Assembly: GCF_004005935.1 (NCBI RefSeq)
Contig: NZ_SACQ01000001.1
Coordinates: 339,390-403,389 of the forward strand
DNA from: Neptunomonas marina
GTDB taxonomy: Bacteria; Pseudomonadota; Gammaproteobacteria; Pseudomonadales; Balneatricaceae
DNA length: 64,000 nt
Direction: 5' to 3'
Shown in pieces: positions 18,215-26,154 of the stretch. Position 1 is the first letter of the stretch; the number at the start of each line of letters is the position of its first letter. The notes under the pieces were generated by a model. It saw only the letters and a list, made by a program, of their open reading frames with translations, ran no database searches and was not told the origin of the DNA. The position numbers and the translations under genes are program-made.

Positions 18215-18954
18215 GCTCACCCCTGTTAGTGCTAGATAAGCTGACGTTTTCTCGCGATGGCAACGCGCTGCTGAAAGACGCCGACTTAGAAATTCAGCAG
18301 GGCGAGAAGCTGGTGGTTTGGGGTGATAATGGCGTTGGCAAAAGCTCGTTACTCAAGTTGATTGTCGGGCTTCACAACGCTGACGCTGGCGATATCCGAC
18401 TTACTGGTAAATCTTGCAAAGCTGCGCATGATTTTCGTGAACTGCGCAAGCGAGTTGGGCTGGTATTTCAAGATTCTGACGATCAGTTATTTTGCCCGAC
18501 CGTACTCGATGATGTGATGTTTGGTCCACTCAATCTCGGCTGGCGCCATGAAACCGCAAAGGCGAAGTCGCTGGCTATGTTAACCCGTCTTGGCGTGTTG
18601 GCCATAGCAAACCGAGTAACGTTTAAACTGTCTGGTGGGCAGAAGCGTTTGGTTGCGTTGGCATCCGTACTCGTGATGGAGCCCGATTTGCTGTTGCTGG
18701 ACGAGCCCACCAATGGGCTTGATCAGAAGGCTCGCCACCGCTTGATAGAAGTACTGCAAAACCTACCTCAAGCCTTGTTGTTAGTAACCCATGATACCCA
18801 GTTGATTCAACAACTAGATGCCCGTGTTATCGCATTGGAAGATGGCCAACTGAAACCGGCTGTTGTGCACGCGCATCAACATGTACACCTACATGTCCAT
18901 ACCCAATCCCAAGGCGCTGAAAGTGATCACAGCCATGCGGAGTTATCGGGTTGA
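18211..18954 (+). CDS. nikO: NikO (CbiO family), ECF ATP-binding subunit
   Basis: ABC ATPase energising nickel uptake. 247 residues. Walker A is GDNGVGKSSLL, the Q-loop is FQDSDDQLFCPTV, the signature is LSGGQKRLVALA, Walker B is LLLLDEPTNGLD, and the switch His is in LVTHD. The last 30 residues are His-rich (VVHAHQHVHLHVH then SDHSH), not part of the ABC fold, and likely bind or buffer metal. ATG 18211 overlaps the nikQ stop; the gene's own stop overlaps acpH. Confidence 0.93.
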   Translation: MSSPLLVLDKLTFSRDGNALLKDADLEIQQGEKLVVWGDNGVGKSSLLKLIVGLHNADAGDIRLTGKSCKAAHDFRELRKRVGLVFQDSDDQLFCPTVLDDVMFGPLNLGWRHETAKAKSLAMLTRLGVLAIANRVTFKLSGGQKRLVALASVLVMEPDLLLLDEPTNGLDQKARHRLIEVLQNLPQALLLVTHDTQLIQQLDARVIALEDGQLKPAVVHAHQHVHLHVHTQSQGAESDHSHAELSG

Positions 18955-19541
18955 ACTATCTTGCTCATCTCTTTTTGGCACAGAATACCGTGGAGTCGCG
19001 TGTTGGTAATCTGATGGGGGATTTCATGCGTGGTGTGCGGCTCGCCGAGCTTGCACCAGCGGTGGCAGCGGGGGTACGTAACCACCGCGCGGTTGATCGC
19101 TTTACCGATACTCATCCTGAAGTACAGGCACTGAAAAAACGGATCTCAGCAAAGCGGCGCCGTTTTGCGGGCGTTATTATCGATTTGGCTTTCGATCACT
19201 ACCTGATAAATCATTGGGATCGTTTTAGCGCACGGCCTTTTGATCAAGACTGCCAGTTTTATTACGCACAATTGATGCAAGGTCGGCACCTGATGCCTAG
19301 CGCGATGGATCAAACTTCTCAGCGTATCGTGGCACAGGATTGGTTTAGCTCTTATCGTACTCTTGAAGGTGTCGGCTTTGCGTTAGATCGTATTGCCGGT
19401 CGTATTCGGTTTAAGAATGAGTTTCACGGAGCTATCGCTGAGCTTGAGCCGCTGGATGAGGCGCTAAATCGCAGTTTCTTACGCTTCTTTCCTGAACTGG
19501 TTGAAGAGATACGCGCGCTAGCGATCGAAACTCGTCATTAA
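18951..19541 (+). CDS. acpH: AcpH, acyl carrier protein phosphodiesterase
   Basis: Removes the phosphopantetheine arm from ACP. 196 residues, normal length. The family start MNYLAHLFLAQ is followed by VGNLMGDFMRG, RNHRAVDRFTDTHP and DLAFDHYLINHW, which hold the His/Asp residues of the HD-like metal site. It starts at TTG 18951, overlapping the nikO stop by four bases (TTGA), so it is translated as the last gene of the nickel operon. No functional link with nickel is known. Confidence 0.9.
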   Translation: MNYLAHLFLAQNTVESRVGNLMGDFMRGVRLAELAPAVAAGVRNHRAVDRFTDTHPEVQALKKRISAKRRRFAGVIIDLAFDHYLINHWDRFSARPFDQDCQFYYAQLMQGRHLMPSAMDQTSQRIVAQDWFSSYRTLEGVGFALDRIAGRIRFKNEFHGAIAELEPLDEALNRSFLRFFPELVEEIRALAIETRH

Positions 19542-19603
19542 CCGGAATGTCATATCTCAGGCCTACACTGCAGGCACTTTAACAGCCTGCAAGGCATCAC
19601 GCG

Positions 19604-19729
19604 ATGACGCACTCCAAAGCTCAAATACGGTTGCAACCGCTGAATATGATCGCAACGTTTGGCGGGGTAAAGTGGCTGAATCTCGGCGCATCTTTACTGT
19701 TATTTCTGGTGCTGTTCTGGGAGTTTTAA
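19604..19729 (+). CDS. Possible small membrane protein (41 aa)
   Basis: A 41-residue frame with a polar first half and a strongly hydrophobic C-terminal helix (LNLGASLLLFLVLFWEF). It starts at ATG 19604 with AAGG about 9 bases upstream. Just before it lies a 7-bp inverted repeat, TGCAGGC/GCCTGCA (near 19569-19591). Its stop is at the left arm of the leuA terminator. I recognise no family. It could be a real small inner-membrane protein or chance. Confidence 0.3.
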   Translation: MTHSKAQIRLQPLNMIATFGGVKWLNLGASLLLFLVLFWEF

Positions 19730-19763
19730 CAAGCCGCCCGACGTTAAGCGCAAGCGGCTTGTT
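19728..19763 (-). terminator. leuA terminator stem
   Basis: AACAAGCCGC (19728-19737) and GCGGCTTGTT (19754-19763) are perfect 10-bp arms 8 bp beyond the leuA stop. On the minus strand the stem is followed by a short AAAACT stretch, so the U-tract lies within the stem end (TTGTT). Confidence 0.65.
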
Positions 19764-19770
19764 GTTCGAT

Positions 19771-21432
19771 TTAAGCAGCAGCGGCCTGTGCGCTGATCTG
19801 TGAGCGGCTAAAAGCACTCAGAATCGCTTGCAATGGCGCAGCAGACGTATCACTGGCGACTGCAACAGCGCAGCAGTGCTCTCCATCAACATCCAGCGCA
19901 ACACATGCACGTGCTTGAGCCGTCGTTCCCTCGCCAAGTGCGTACTCATCAAAGTGCTGTACTTTGATCTCACATTGGTGAGCCTTCGATAGTGCTGCGC
20001 AGAGTGCTTCGATCGCTCCAGCACCTTGACCCTCGAAGGCGGCATCCGCTGTACGTACCAGAGCGGTTACACGGTCAGCATCGGTGTGGATGTTGTAGCC
20101 AGAGACTACCCACGGCTGTTCAACGTTGACAAAAGACTCATCGTACAGCGTTTTAATGGCCGCTGGGGTGATCTCTTGTCCGGTTTGCTCGGTCGCTTTC
20201 TGCACCACTTTACTTAACTCGATGTGCATCCACTTGGGTAGCTCGATGTTGTAGTCGCGCTCAAGGACTAATGCAACGCCGCCTTTACCGCTTTGGCTGT
20301 TGATACGCACGACTGCGTCATATTCACGGCCAATATCCATGGGATCGATCGGCAAATACGCGACTTCCCAGTGCGGTAGTTGGCGGTCGGCATGGTAGGC
20401 CATCGACTTACGAATGGCATCTTGGTGGCTACCGGAAAACGCAGTATAAACCAGCTCTCCTGCCCAAGGATGGCGTGCCGGTACAGGTAACTCGTTACAG
20501 TGCTCAACGGTCGCGATGATCTCTGGGATGTTCGAGAAGTCTAGTTTAGGATCCACACCTTGTGAGTAGAGGTTCATACCCATGGTGATGATATCCATAT
20601 TACCGGTGCGTTCGCCGTTCCCCATCAAGGTGCCCTCAACACGGTCAGCCCCCGCCATCACGCCCAGCTCTGCCGCAGCGACAGCACAGCCGCGGTCATT
20701 GTGGGTGTGCAAGCAGATGCGCACGTGTTGGCGGCCTTTCAAGTTGCGGCAGAAATACTCAACCTGATCGGCAAAAATGTTGGGTGTCGACATCTCAACC
20801 GTCGAAGGTAAGTTGATAACCACCTGCTGGCCATTTTGCGGCTGCCATACGTCGATGACGGCATCACACACTTCGATGGCGTAATCAATCTCGGTACCTG
20901 TGAAACTCTCCGGTGAGTACTGGAAAGTCCACTCGGTGTTTGGGTGCTGTGCAGCATACTCTTTCAGCCATTTGGCACCTTGAACGGCAATAGCAGTAAT
21001 ACCATCGCAATCTAAGCCAAATACCTGCTCACGCTGTACTGTAGAGGTTGAATTATAAACATGTACCACAGCGCGCTTTGCACCGCGTAACGATTCAAAT
21101 GTACGCTTGATCAGCTCTTCGCGGGCTTGTACTAACACTTGAATGGTAACATCGTCAGGGATCAGCGCTTCATCGATCAACTTGCGCATGAACTCATAAT
21201 CAGGCAACGACGCCGCCGGAAAGCCCACCTCAATCTCTTTAAAACCCAGTTTCACTAGCAGTTGAAATAGCCCTGTTTTCTTCTCCACCGACATCGGGTT
21301 GATAAGCGCTTGGTTACCGTCGCGCAGGTCAACGCTGCACCAGTCGGGCGCTGTTGTGATCTGCTTATCCGGCCAGGTACGATCCTGCAACTGGATAGCG
21401 GGAAATGGACGATATTTACGATGGTCAAACAT
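19771..21432 (-). CDS. leuA: LeuA, 2-isopropylmalate synthase
   Basis: First step of leucine synthesis: acetyl-CoA plus 2-oxoisovalerate to 2-isopropylmalate. About 553 residues, the longer IPMS form. The DRE-TIM barrel starts with DLRDGNQALINPM (metal and catalytic residues). HTHNDRGCAVAAAE holds the metal-binding HxH. A linker leads to the C-terminal LeuA regulatory domain (about 425-545) that confers leucine feedback. ATG 21432 gives the family start MFDHRKYRPFPAIQ; the frame continues 24 codons upstream but without family similarity. The gene diverges from an Lrp-type regulator. Confidence 0.95.
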   Translation of the reverse strand: MFDHRKYRPFPAIQLQDRTWPDKQITTAPDWCSVDLRDGNQALINPMSVEKKTGLFQLLVKLGFKEIEVGFPAASLPDYEFMRKLIDEALIPDDVTIQVLVQAREELIKRTFESLRGAKRAVVHVYNSTSTVQREQVFGLDCDGITAIAVQGAKWLKEYAAQHPNTEWTFQYSPESFTGTEIDYAIEVCDAVIDVWQPQNGQQVVINLPSTVEMSTPNIFADQVEYFCRNLKGRQHVRICLHTHNDRGCAVAAAELGVMAGADRVEGTLMGNGERTGNMDIITMGMNLYSQGVDPKLDFSNIPEIIATVEHCNELPVPARHPWAGELVYTAFSGSHQDAIRKSMAYHADRQLPHWEVAYLPIDPMDIGREYDAVVRINSQSGKGGVALVLERDYNIELPKWMHIELSKVVQKATEQTGQEITPAAIKTLYDESFVNVEQPWVVSGYNIHTDADRVTALVRTADAAFEGQGAGAIEALCAALSKAHQCEIKVQHFDEYALGEGTTAQARACVALDVDGEHCCAVAVASDTSAAPLQAILSAFSRSQISAQAAAA

Positions 21433-21794
21433 GAGCGAGCATTCCTGCTTTGTTGTAAGTGTTGTTGGGTATGTTGTCATACTGCCCCGTGCAGCATGCC
21501 TCACGGGGCAAATAGGTCGCTGTTACTTTTGGTTAGCGCGGTGGTCGGTTCGATAAACCTAGCGTTAGATCGGCTTTATCAGCTTGTGGCTGTCACACCC
21601 CCAACTACGAGTGAATAGCTGGTTGCCTAACGGCTATTGAAACCGGCGACAAGGCCGTCGTTTCAATAGTGAGTAGTCTAGAGAGATTGTTGCGCAATAG
21701 CTGATCTATTTCCCGCTTGTTTTTATCTTTTCGGCAATATAATTTAACTATATTGGTTTCAGTGTTTATTTTTATTGCGCATCTGGAGTTTTTC
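21433..21794. promoter_or_regulatory. leuA / Lrp-type regulator intergenic region with two stem-loops
   Basis: 362 bp without a clear gene. Stem 1: GCCCCGTG/CACGGGGC, about 21484-21509, which lies in the leuA 5' leader. Stem 2: CTATTGAAAC (21634-21643) and GTTTCAATAG (21660-21669), with an inner CGGC/GCCG. Neither has a U-tract. I found no leucine-rich leader peptide, so classical attenuation is not supported. The right end (21720-21780) is AT-rich and probably holds the promoter of the regulator. Confidence 0.5.
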
Positions 21795-22289
21795 GTGAAA
21801 TTTGATGTTGAATTAGATCGATTTGATATTCGTATCTTGCACGCTTTGCAAGCTGATGGCTCGTTATCTAACCAAGAACTCGCGGAGCAGGTTGGGCTAA
21901 CGGCTGCTCCCTGCTCACGCCGCGTCAAACAGTTGGAGGAGAGCGGCGTGATTGCACGCCGAGTCGTGAGGATCAACGAACGTGCTGTTAATGTGTCGCT
22001 GATCGCCATGCTGCATATCAGCATGGATAAGCATATCCCCGAGCGCTTCGAGGCGTTTGAGCAAGCGATTAGCGAGCTACCGGAGGTGATGGAGTGCTAT
22101 TTAATCACCGGTCACGATGCCGATTACCAATTAAAAGTCGCGGTGTCCGATATGGATGCGTATCACGATATTTTGCTGGGCAAAATTACTCGAATTCGCG
22201 GCGTAACCGGCGTGAAGTCGGCGTTTGTGATGCGTAAAATTGTTGAAACCACCGCCGTGCCGCTCAGTTATATCAAGCCGAGTAAATAG
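21795..22289 (+). CDS. Lrp/AsnC family transcriptional regulator
   Basis: 164 residues. The N-terminal winged helix-turn-helix is LDRFDIRILHALQADG followed by LSNQELAEQVGLTAAPCSRRVK. The C-terminal RAM ligand domain has VMECYLITGHDADYQLKV. GTG 21795 is chosen because GGAG lies 6 bases upstream and the product begins directly before the helix-turn-helix; the longer frame from 21717 would add an odd hydrophobic leader. Likely targets are itself and possibly leuA, which it faces. Ligand unknown. Confidence 0.88.
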   Translation: MKFDVELDRFDIRILHALQADGSLSNQELAEQVGLTAAPCSRRVKQLEESGVIARRVVRINERAVNVSLIAMLHISMDKHIPERFEAFEQAISELPEVMECYLITGHDADYQLKVAVSDMDAYHDILLGKITRIRGVTGVKSAFVMRKIVETTAVPLSYIKPSK

Positions 22290-22295
22290 GCCTGA

Positions 22296-22883
22296 TTAAC
22301 GCAACTTTGCGAGCTGTTTATCATGCCACTTTGCAAGTAGCAGCAGTGCGCAAATAGCGCCGAAGAGTGCAAACCCCATATCGGATTGCGTATCCCACTC
22401 ATAGCCTTGTGTGCCGAGGAACGCGGTGGCATCTTCACCACTCAGTAAGGCAACCCACCACTCAATTAGCTCGTAAAAAGCACTAAAGGCCAGCGTGACC
22501 GATAGCACAAACAGTGTGCGCCAGTGCGGCCCGGAGACAACCTGTAAACGGATCAGTAGCTCTCTGGCTAATATGGCGGGCACAAAACCTTGGAAGAAGT
22601 GGCCGACCTTATCGTAGTTATTGCGCTCAGCGCCAAAAAGGCCATCAAAAAAGGGCACTTCTGCATAGGTGTAGTGGCCACCGATCATCAGAACAATACA
22701 GTGTGCCAAAATGAGGCTGTAGAGCAGTGGCGTTAAAGGAAAACGCTTACGCGTAGCGACCACGAGTGCTGCCCCGATGAGGGCAGGAGCCACCTCTAAA
22801 AACCAAGTAAAGGTGTCGTAAGGTTCGATGGCGGACCAGATAAAGACACCGATAAAAGTGGCGCCCCAAGCAAGGCTAAGCAT
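22296..22883 (-). CDS. DUF2238 / YjdF-like inner-membrane protein
   Basis: 195 residues with about six membrane helices. The DUF2238 core motifs are visible: YNNYD-like ERNNYDKVGHFFQGFVPAI, FYELIEWWVALLSG and a late QGYEWDTQSDMGFALFG. The acidic and His residues in these motifs are conserved across the family, but no activity is known. It overlaps the upstream transporter gene by 8 bp, so the two form one unit. Confidence 0.82.
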   Translation of the reverse strand: MLSLAWGATFIGVFIWSAIEPYDTFTWFLEVAPALIGAALVVATRKRFPLTPLLYSLILAHCIVLMIGGHYTYAEVPFFDGLFGAERNNYDKVGHFFQGFVPAILARELLIRLQVVSGPHWRTLFVLSVTLAFSAFYELIEWWVALLSGEDATAFLGTQGYEWDTQSDMGFALFGAICALLLLAKWHDKQLAKLR

Positions 22884-23787
22884 GGGCAGTCTCCTGCTGA
22901 AGGGTTTTATTTTGTCGGCTTGAGCTGATGGCTTGGATAATACCGCTGAGCATAATCACTCCACACCCTGTAAGTTGCAGCGTGTTGAGGCTTTCATCAA
23001 AAAGCACCCAGCCAAAGGTCACTACCGCCACCGGCTCAAAGTAGGCAAGTGTGCCAAATAAGCTTGAGTGCAGGTGATTCAAAGCACTGACCGCGAATAG
23101 AATCGCTAGGAAGCCCGGTATTAAGCCTGCCGCGAGTAGCCATCCCCACTGCCATTGCTCTGGCCAAACCGGCGCCATGAGCAAAAATGGCAACATGCAC
23201 AGCGCGCCGATTAACAGCTGATACCAGGTACGAGCAAGCACGGGGTAGCTAGCGGGCATGATACGGTTGATTAAAATGAAACCTGCATAAGCGGCCATCG
23301 ACAAGACGCCAAAGCCGAGCCCCAAGCTTTCATGACTACCTTGGTTAAAGCTGAACTTGAACTCCATCATCATGGCAAATCCGAATAGAGCGGTGGCGAT
23401 TAAGGCGATACTACGGGGAGTGAGGTGCTCTTTAAGCCAAAAGTGGGCAATGATTGAGGCGGTAATCGGGGCCAGATAGATCAACATAATGGCGTTGGCC
23501 ATACTGGTATAGTTCATCGCTTGGACGTAAAAGACGATGAAGCTTGCTAGGAATATCCCGTTTACAACAACCTGCCATGGCGGTCGTGCCGATAGCAGAT
23601 GGGCGCGACGCGCGATGACTAAATACCCCAGCATAATAGCCGCGCCAAAAAACAGCCGGTAAAAAGTGACCACATCGGCACTCAGGCCGGTTGTTTTGGA
23701 CACGATACCAATCGTGCCCATAAAAATGGCGGAGAGTACGGCTAATAGGATACTGGTACTCAGTGTTTGCGAGTCTGAATGGCGCAT
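22876..23787 (-). CDS. EamA/DMT-family transporter
   Basis: About 303 residues with ten membrane helices in two EamA repeats; GTIGIVSKTTGLSADVVTFYR and FEPVAVVTFGWVLFDESL are typical. The transported metabolite cannot be read from sequence. Start is uncertain: ATG 23787 is used, but an in-frame TTG at 23808 is possible. It differs clearly from the EamA-like protein at 8792-9682. The Lrp-type regulator converges on this pair from the left. Confidence 0.82.
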   Translation of the reverse strand: MRHSDSQTLSTSILLAVLSAIFMGTIGIVSKTTGLSADVVTFYRLFFGAAIMLGYLVIARRAHLLSARPPWQVVVNGIFLASFIVFYVQAMNYTSMANAIMLIYLAPITASIIAHFWLKEHLTPRSIALIATALFGFAMMMEFKFSFNQGSHESLGLGFGVLSMAAYAGFILINRIMPASYPVLARTWYQLLIGALCMLPFLLMAPVWPEQWQWGWLLAAGLIPGFLAILFAVSALNHLHSSLFGTLAYFEPVAVVTFGWVLFDESLNTLQLTGCGVIMLSGIIQAISSSRQNKTLQQETAHA

Positions 23788-23854
23788 GGAGTATCGCTCA
23801 AAACGCAACAGCTTAGCATGTTGCTAAATGTGCAGGTAGCGCTGTGTTAAATAC

Positions 23855-24463
23855 TTAAAGCGTTAGAACACGCAGCGCCAGTGCAATTAATATCCCGCCG
23901 CTGATTCTTTCAATTAAGAATGTGCGGGACTGCAGTTTGCCGAGCACACGCGAATGAGACAGTACAATTGCCACCAAGGTGTACCAAGCGCCATCAACAG
24001 CGGTGACCGTGGCAATCATAATACTCTTAGATTCCAGCGAAACGGCGGTTGTTACAAACTGGGAAAAAAGCGCCAGAAAAAAGATCGCTAGCTTCGGGTT
24101 GAGTAGGCTGATCATAAGCCCATCCAGTGCGGCTTGATAAAGCGGTACGCGCATGACCCGTGCGTCCTCGGTGGAAGAGGGTTGTGCGCGTAGCGCTTTT
24201 ACACCCAAGTAAGCTAAGTAACCCGCGCCAGCATAGGTGATTGCGTTGAACACAAGTGGCGATGTTGTGACAAGTAGCGCTAAGCCCCAAACCGTTAAAA
24301 TGGCCCACCCTGCGACGCCAGCAGCATGAGCAACGCCAGAGACAACGCCATGAAGGCGGCCATTTGTCAGTGTGTGCCGCAGCACAACCGCAAGGCTTGG
24401 GCCGGGTGTCATAGCACCCAATACGCAGATTGCGAGTAGGGAAAGCCAGCTGGCAAGCGTCAT
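23855..24463 (-). CDS. LysE/RhtB-family amino acid exporter
   Basis: 202 residues with six membrane helices. The family signature follows the first helix: GAMTPGPSLAVVLRHTLTNGR. Later LGVKALRAQ and ISLLNPKLAIFFLALFSQF are also diagnostic. GGAGCAG precedes the ATG. It lies just downstream of a LysR regulator on the same strand; an amino-acid-efflux role under that regulator is possible but not shown. Confidence 0.87.
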   Translation of the reverse strand: MTLASWLSLLAICVLGAMTPGPSLAVVLRHTLTNGRLHGVVSGVAHAAGVAGWAILTVWGLALLVTTSPLVFNAITYAGAGYLAYLGVKALRAQPSSTEDARVMRVPLYQAALDGLMISLLNPKLAIFFLALFSQFVTTAVSLESKSIMIATVTAVDGAWYTLVAIVLSHSRVLGKLQSRTFLIERISGGILIALALRVLTL

Positions 24464-24549
24464 ATACTGCTCCGAATAACATAAAGGTTCTAGACGCGCA
24501 GTTTACGAGGTATGGTCAGCATGTTGGAAATGCATTATTCGAATGCCAA

Positions 24550-25524
24550 TCAGAAAATTAAATCATGATCTTTGGGTGAGTACATAGAGCGTTGTAGAAT
24601 TTCGGCCAAGGATTCACGCATCCAGTGGTGCGCAGGATCATTTTGGTGCTGCCGGTGCCAGCATAAATAGTAACGATGAGAGGGCGCCGTAACGGTGAAT
24701 GGCCTCGATGTGACGGGCAGCCACGCTGCGGTGTTACGGGCAATATGGGCAGGCACAACCATCAGTAGCTGGTTTTGAGTGACGGCGGCGAAGCCTGCGT
24801 TAAAAAAAGGCACTTCAAAACGTATTTCGCGTTTAAGGCCTGCTGCGCTCAGGGCATCATCCAAAAAAGAGTCTTTATCGCCGCCGCTGTTAATCCGCAC
24901 AAATGGATGTTGGGCCAGATCTTCTAGCTCAAGAGAAGTTTGGTTACTGAGCGGGTGTGTTTGGCTCATCAAACAAACGGGTGAATCTTGGCCAAGAAAG
25001 TAACTGTCTAGGTTGTCGGGTAGCGTCGCGGCCATTGTCGAGACCATATCCAGCGGCAGCTCGCCGAGCTGTGGTAACCAGCTACCGTTTAGCACGTCAA
25101 AATGGACGCGAATGTTTGGTGCATGTGTTTGGAGATGCAGCAGTAGCTCGGGAAAGATGAATTGCGCAACATAGTCGGTACTGGCAAAACGAAACTCGCG
25201 ATCACAGACCGCAGGATTAAAGGCGGGTGTATCGTTGAGCTCCTCAATCGCCACAAGAATGTGCTGCACTTTGGGGATCAGCGTTTGCGCTTTGGGGGTT
25301 AGCAAGTATCCGCTGCCTTCGCGCAACAGGAGAGGGTCTTCAAAATACTGGCGCAACTGGCCGAGTTGGCGGCTCATAGCCGACTGGGTGAGGCAGAGTT
25401 TATTGGCAGCGCGCGTTACGTGGCGCTCTTCTAACAGGACAGAAAGCGAACGCAGTAAATTGAAGTTAAGGTGCTGCAAAGTGATACCCAGTTTCCAAAG
25501 AGGCCAATTTAGCAAATCCCACAA
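24550..25524 (-). CDS. LysR-family transcriptional regulator
   Basis: The N-terminal helix-turn-helix begins LNFNLLRSLSVLLEERHVTRAANKL (in parts) and continues LTQSAMSRQLGQLRQYFEDPLLLREG. The C-terminal substrate-binding domain spans about 105-310. The start is unclear: TTG 25524 gives 324 residues but lacks a good Shine-Dalgarno; an internal TTG next to QHLNFN would be closer to relatives. It diverges from the gene at 25604 and is upstream of the LysE-type exporter on the same strand. Confidence 0.85.
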   Translation of the reverse strand: MWDLLNWPLWKLGITLQHLNFNLLRSLSVLLEERHVTRAANKLCLTQSAMSRQLGQLRQYFEDPLLLREGSGYLLTPKAQTLIPKVQHILVAIEELNDTPAFNPAVCDREFRFASTDYVAQFIFPELLLHLQTHAPNIRVHFDVLNGSWLPQLGELPLDMVSTMAATLPDNLDSYFLGQDSPVCLMSQTHPLSNQTSLELEDLAQHPFVRINSGGDKDSFLDDALSAAGLKREIRFEVPFFNAGFAAVTQNQLLMVVPAHIARNTAAWLPVTSRPFTVTAPSHRYYLCWHRQHQNDPAHHWMRESLAEILQRSMYSPKDHDLIF

Positions 25525-25603
25525 GCATGGGATAGCGAACCTTTTATTCCAGCATTTTGCTGCTTAAAATGGTGTCATCAAGATTTTTTGTTGGGTTGGG
25601 GTA

Positions 25604-26119
25604 ATGGATAACCGAAAAGTGCACCTATGTGTTGCTGCGTTGTTGTTGGGGCTGTCTGGCCACGCGTCCGCTTATCAGTGTGAAGTTGATGGCAAGATGA
25701 TTGAAGTAGGGTTACCGTGCGATAAGTACTACCGAATTTTCGGAGGAGGCTCCAGCTCGGCGCCGACACCGGAAGAGGAGTGGGCTGAGCGGCGTGAACA
25801 GATCGAGATGGATAAAAAGCAGGAGAGCATTCAGGCGTCGAAGCGTTTGGTAAAACAAGGCGAGCGCTCCTATCGTGCACATAAAGCAGAAGTGTCCCGC
25901 GATCGACGCAATACCCAACGTCCAACCCGCAAAGTGGAACCAAGAAAGGGGATGCGCAAGGATAAGATCTTGCAGATATTAGGTAAGCCCGATAAACAGA
26001 AAACCAATGAAACACTCTATGGTTCCGAAGAGATATGGACCTACCGCGGGTACTCCGAGACTAAGACCATCGTTTTTGATAATGGCACCGTGTCAAAAAT
26101 AGTCGTAGAGAAGTTTTAA
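25604..26119 (+). CDS. Secreted protein with C-terminal OmlA/DUF2845-like domain
   Basis: 171 residues. A signal peptide (about 1-23, ending ASA) is followed by a small Cys-containing start (YQCEVDGKMIEVGLPC). A Lys/Arg/Glu-rich helical middle (about 55-115) leads to a C-terminal beta domain with GMRKDKILQILGKPDKQ, EEIWTYRGY and TIVFDNGTVSKI. That pattern (GMxxxxILxxLGxPD followed by an aromatic strand) is typical of SmpA/OmlA or DUF2845 folds. Function unknown. A bidirectional terminator follows. Confidence 0.65.
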   Translation: MDNRKVHLCVAALLLGLSGHASAYQCEVDGKMIEVGLPCDKYYRIFGGGSSSAPTPEEEWAERREQIEMDKKQESIQASKRLVKQGERSYRAHKAEVSRDRRNTQRPTRKVEPRKGMRKDKILQILGKPDKQKTNETLYGSEEIWTYRGYSETKTIVFDNGTVSKIVVEKF

Positions 26120-26122
26120 GAA

Positions 26123-26145
26123 AAGCGGGGCCTGATACCCCGCTT
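26123..26145. terminator. Bidirectional terminator between the OmlA-like gene and ccoG
   Basis: AAGCGGGG (26123-26130), 7-base loop, CCCCGCTT (26138-26145). It lies between two convergent genes, with their stops 4 and 10 bp from the stem. Confidence 0.8.
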
Positions 26146-26154
26146 ATTAGCTCG

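Noticed and set aside
19563..19817. 84-codon minus-strand frame at the end of leuA
   Set aside because: It overlaps the leuA 3' end and its terminator in another frame and lacks a ribosome site.
21433..21620. Leucine attenuator leader peptide for leuA
   Set aside because: No short frame with consecutive leucine codons and no hairpin followed by a U-tract was found.
21605..22024. 139-codon minus-strand frame opposite the Lrp-type gene
   Set aside because: It is antisense to a clear Lrp/AsnC helix-turn-helix coding sequence.
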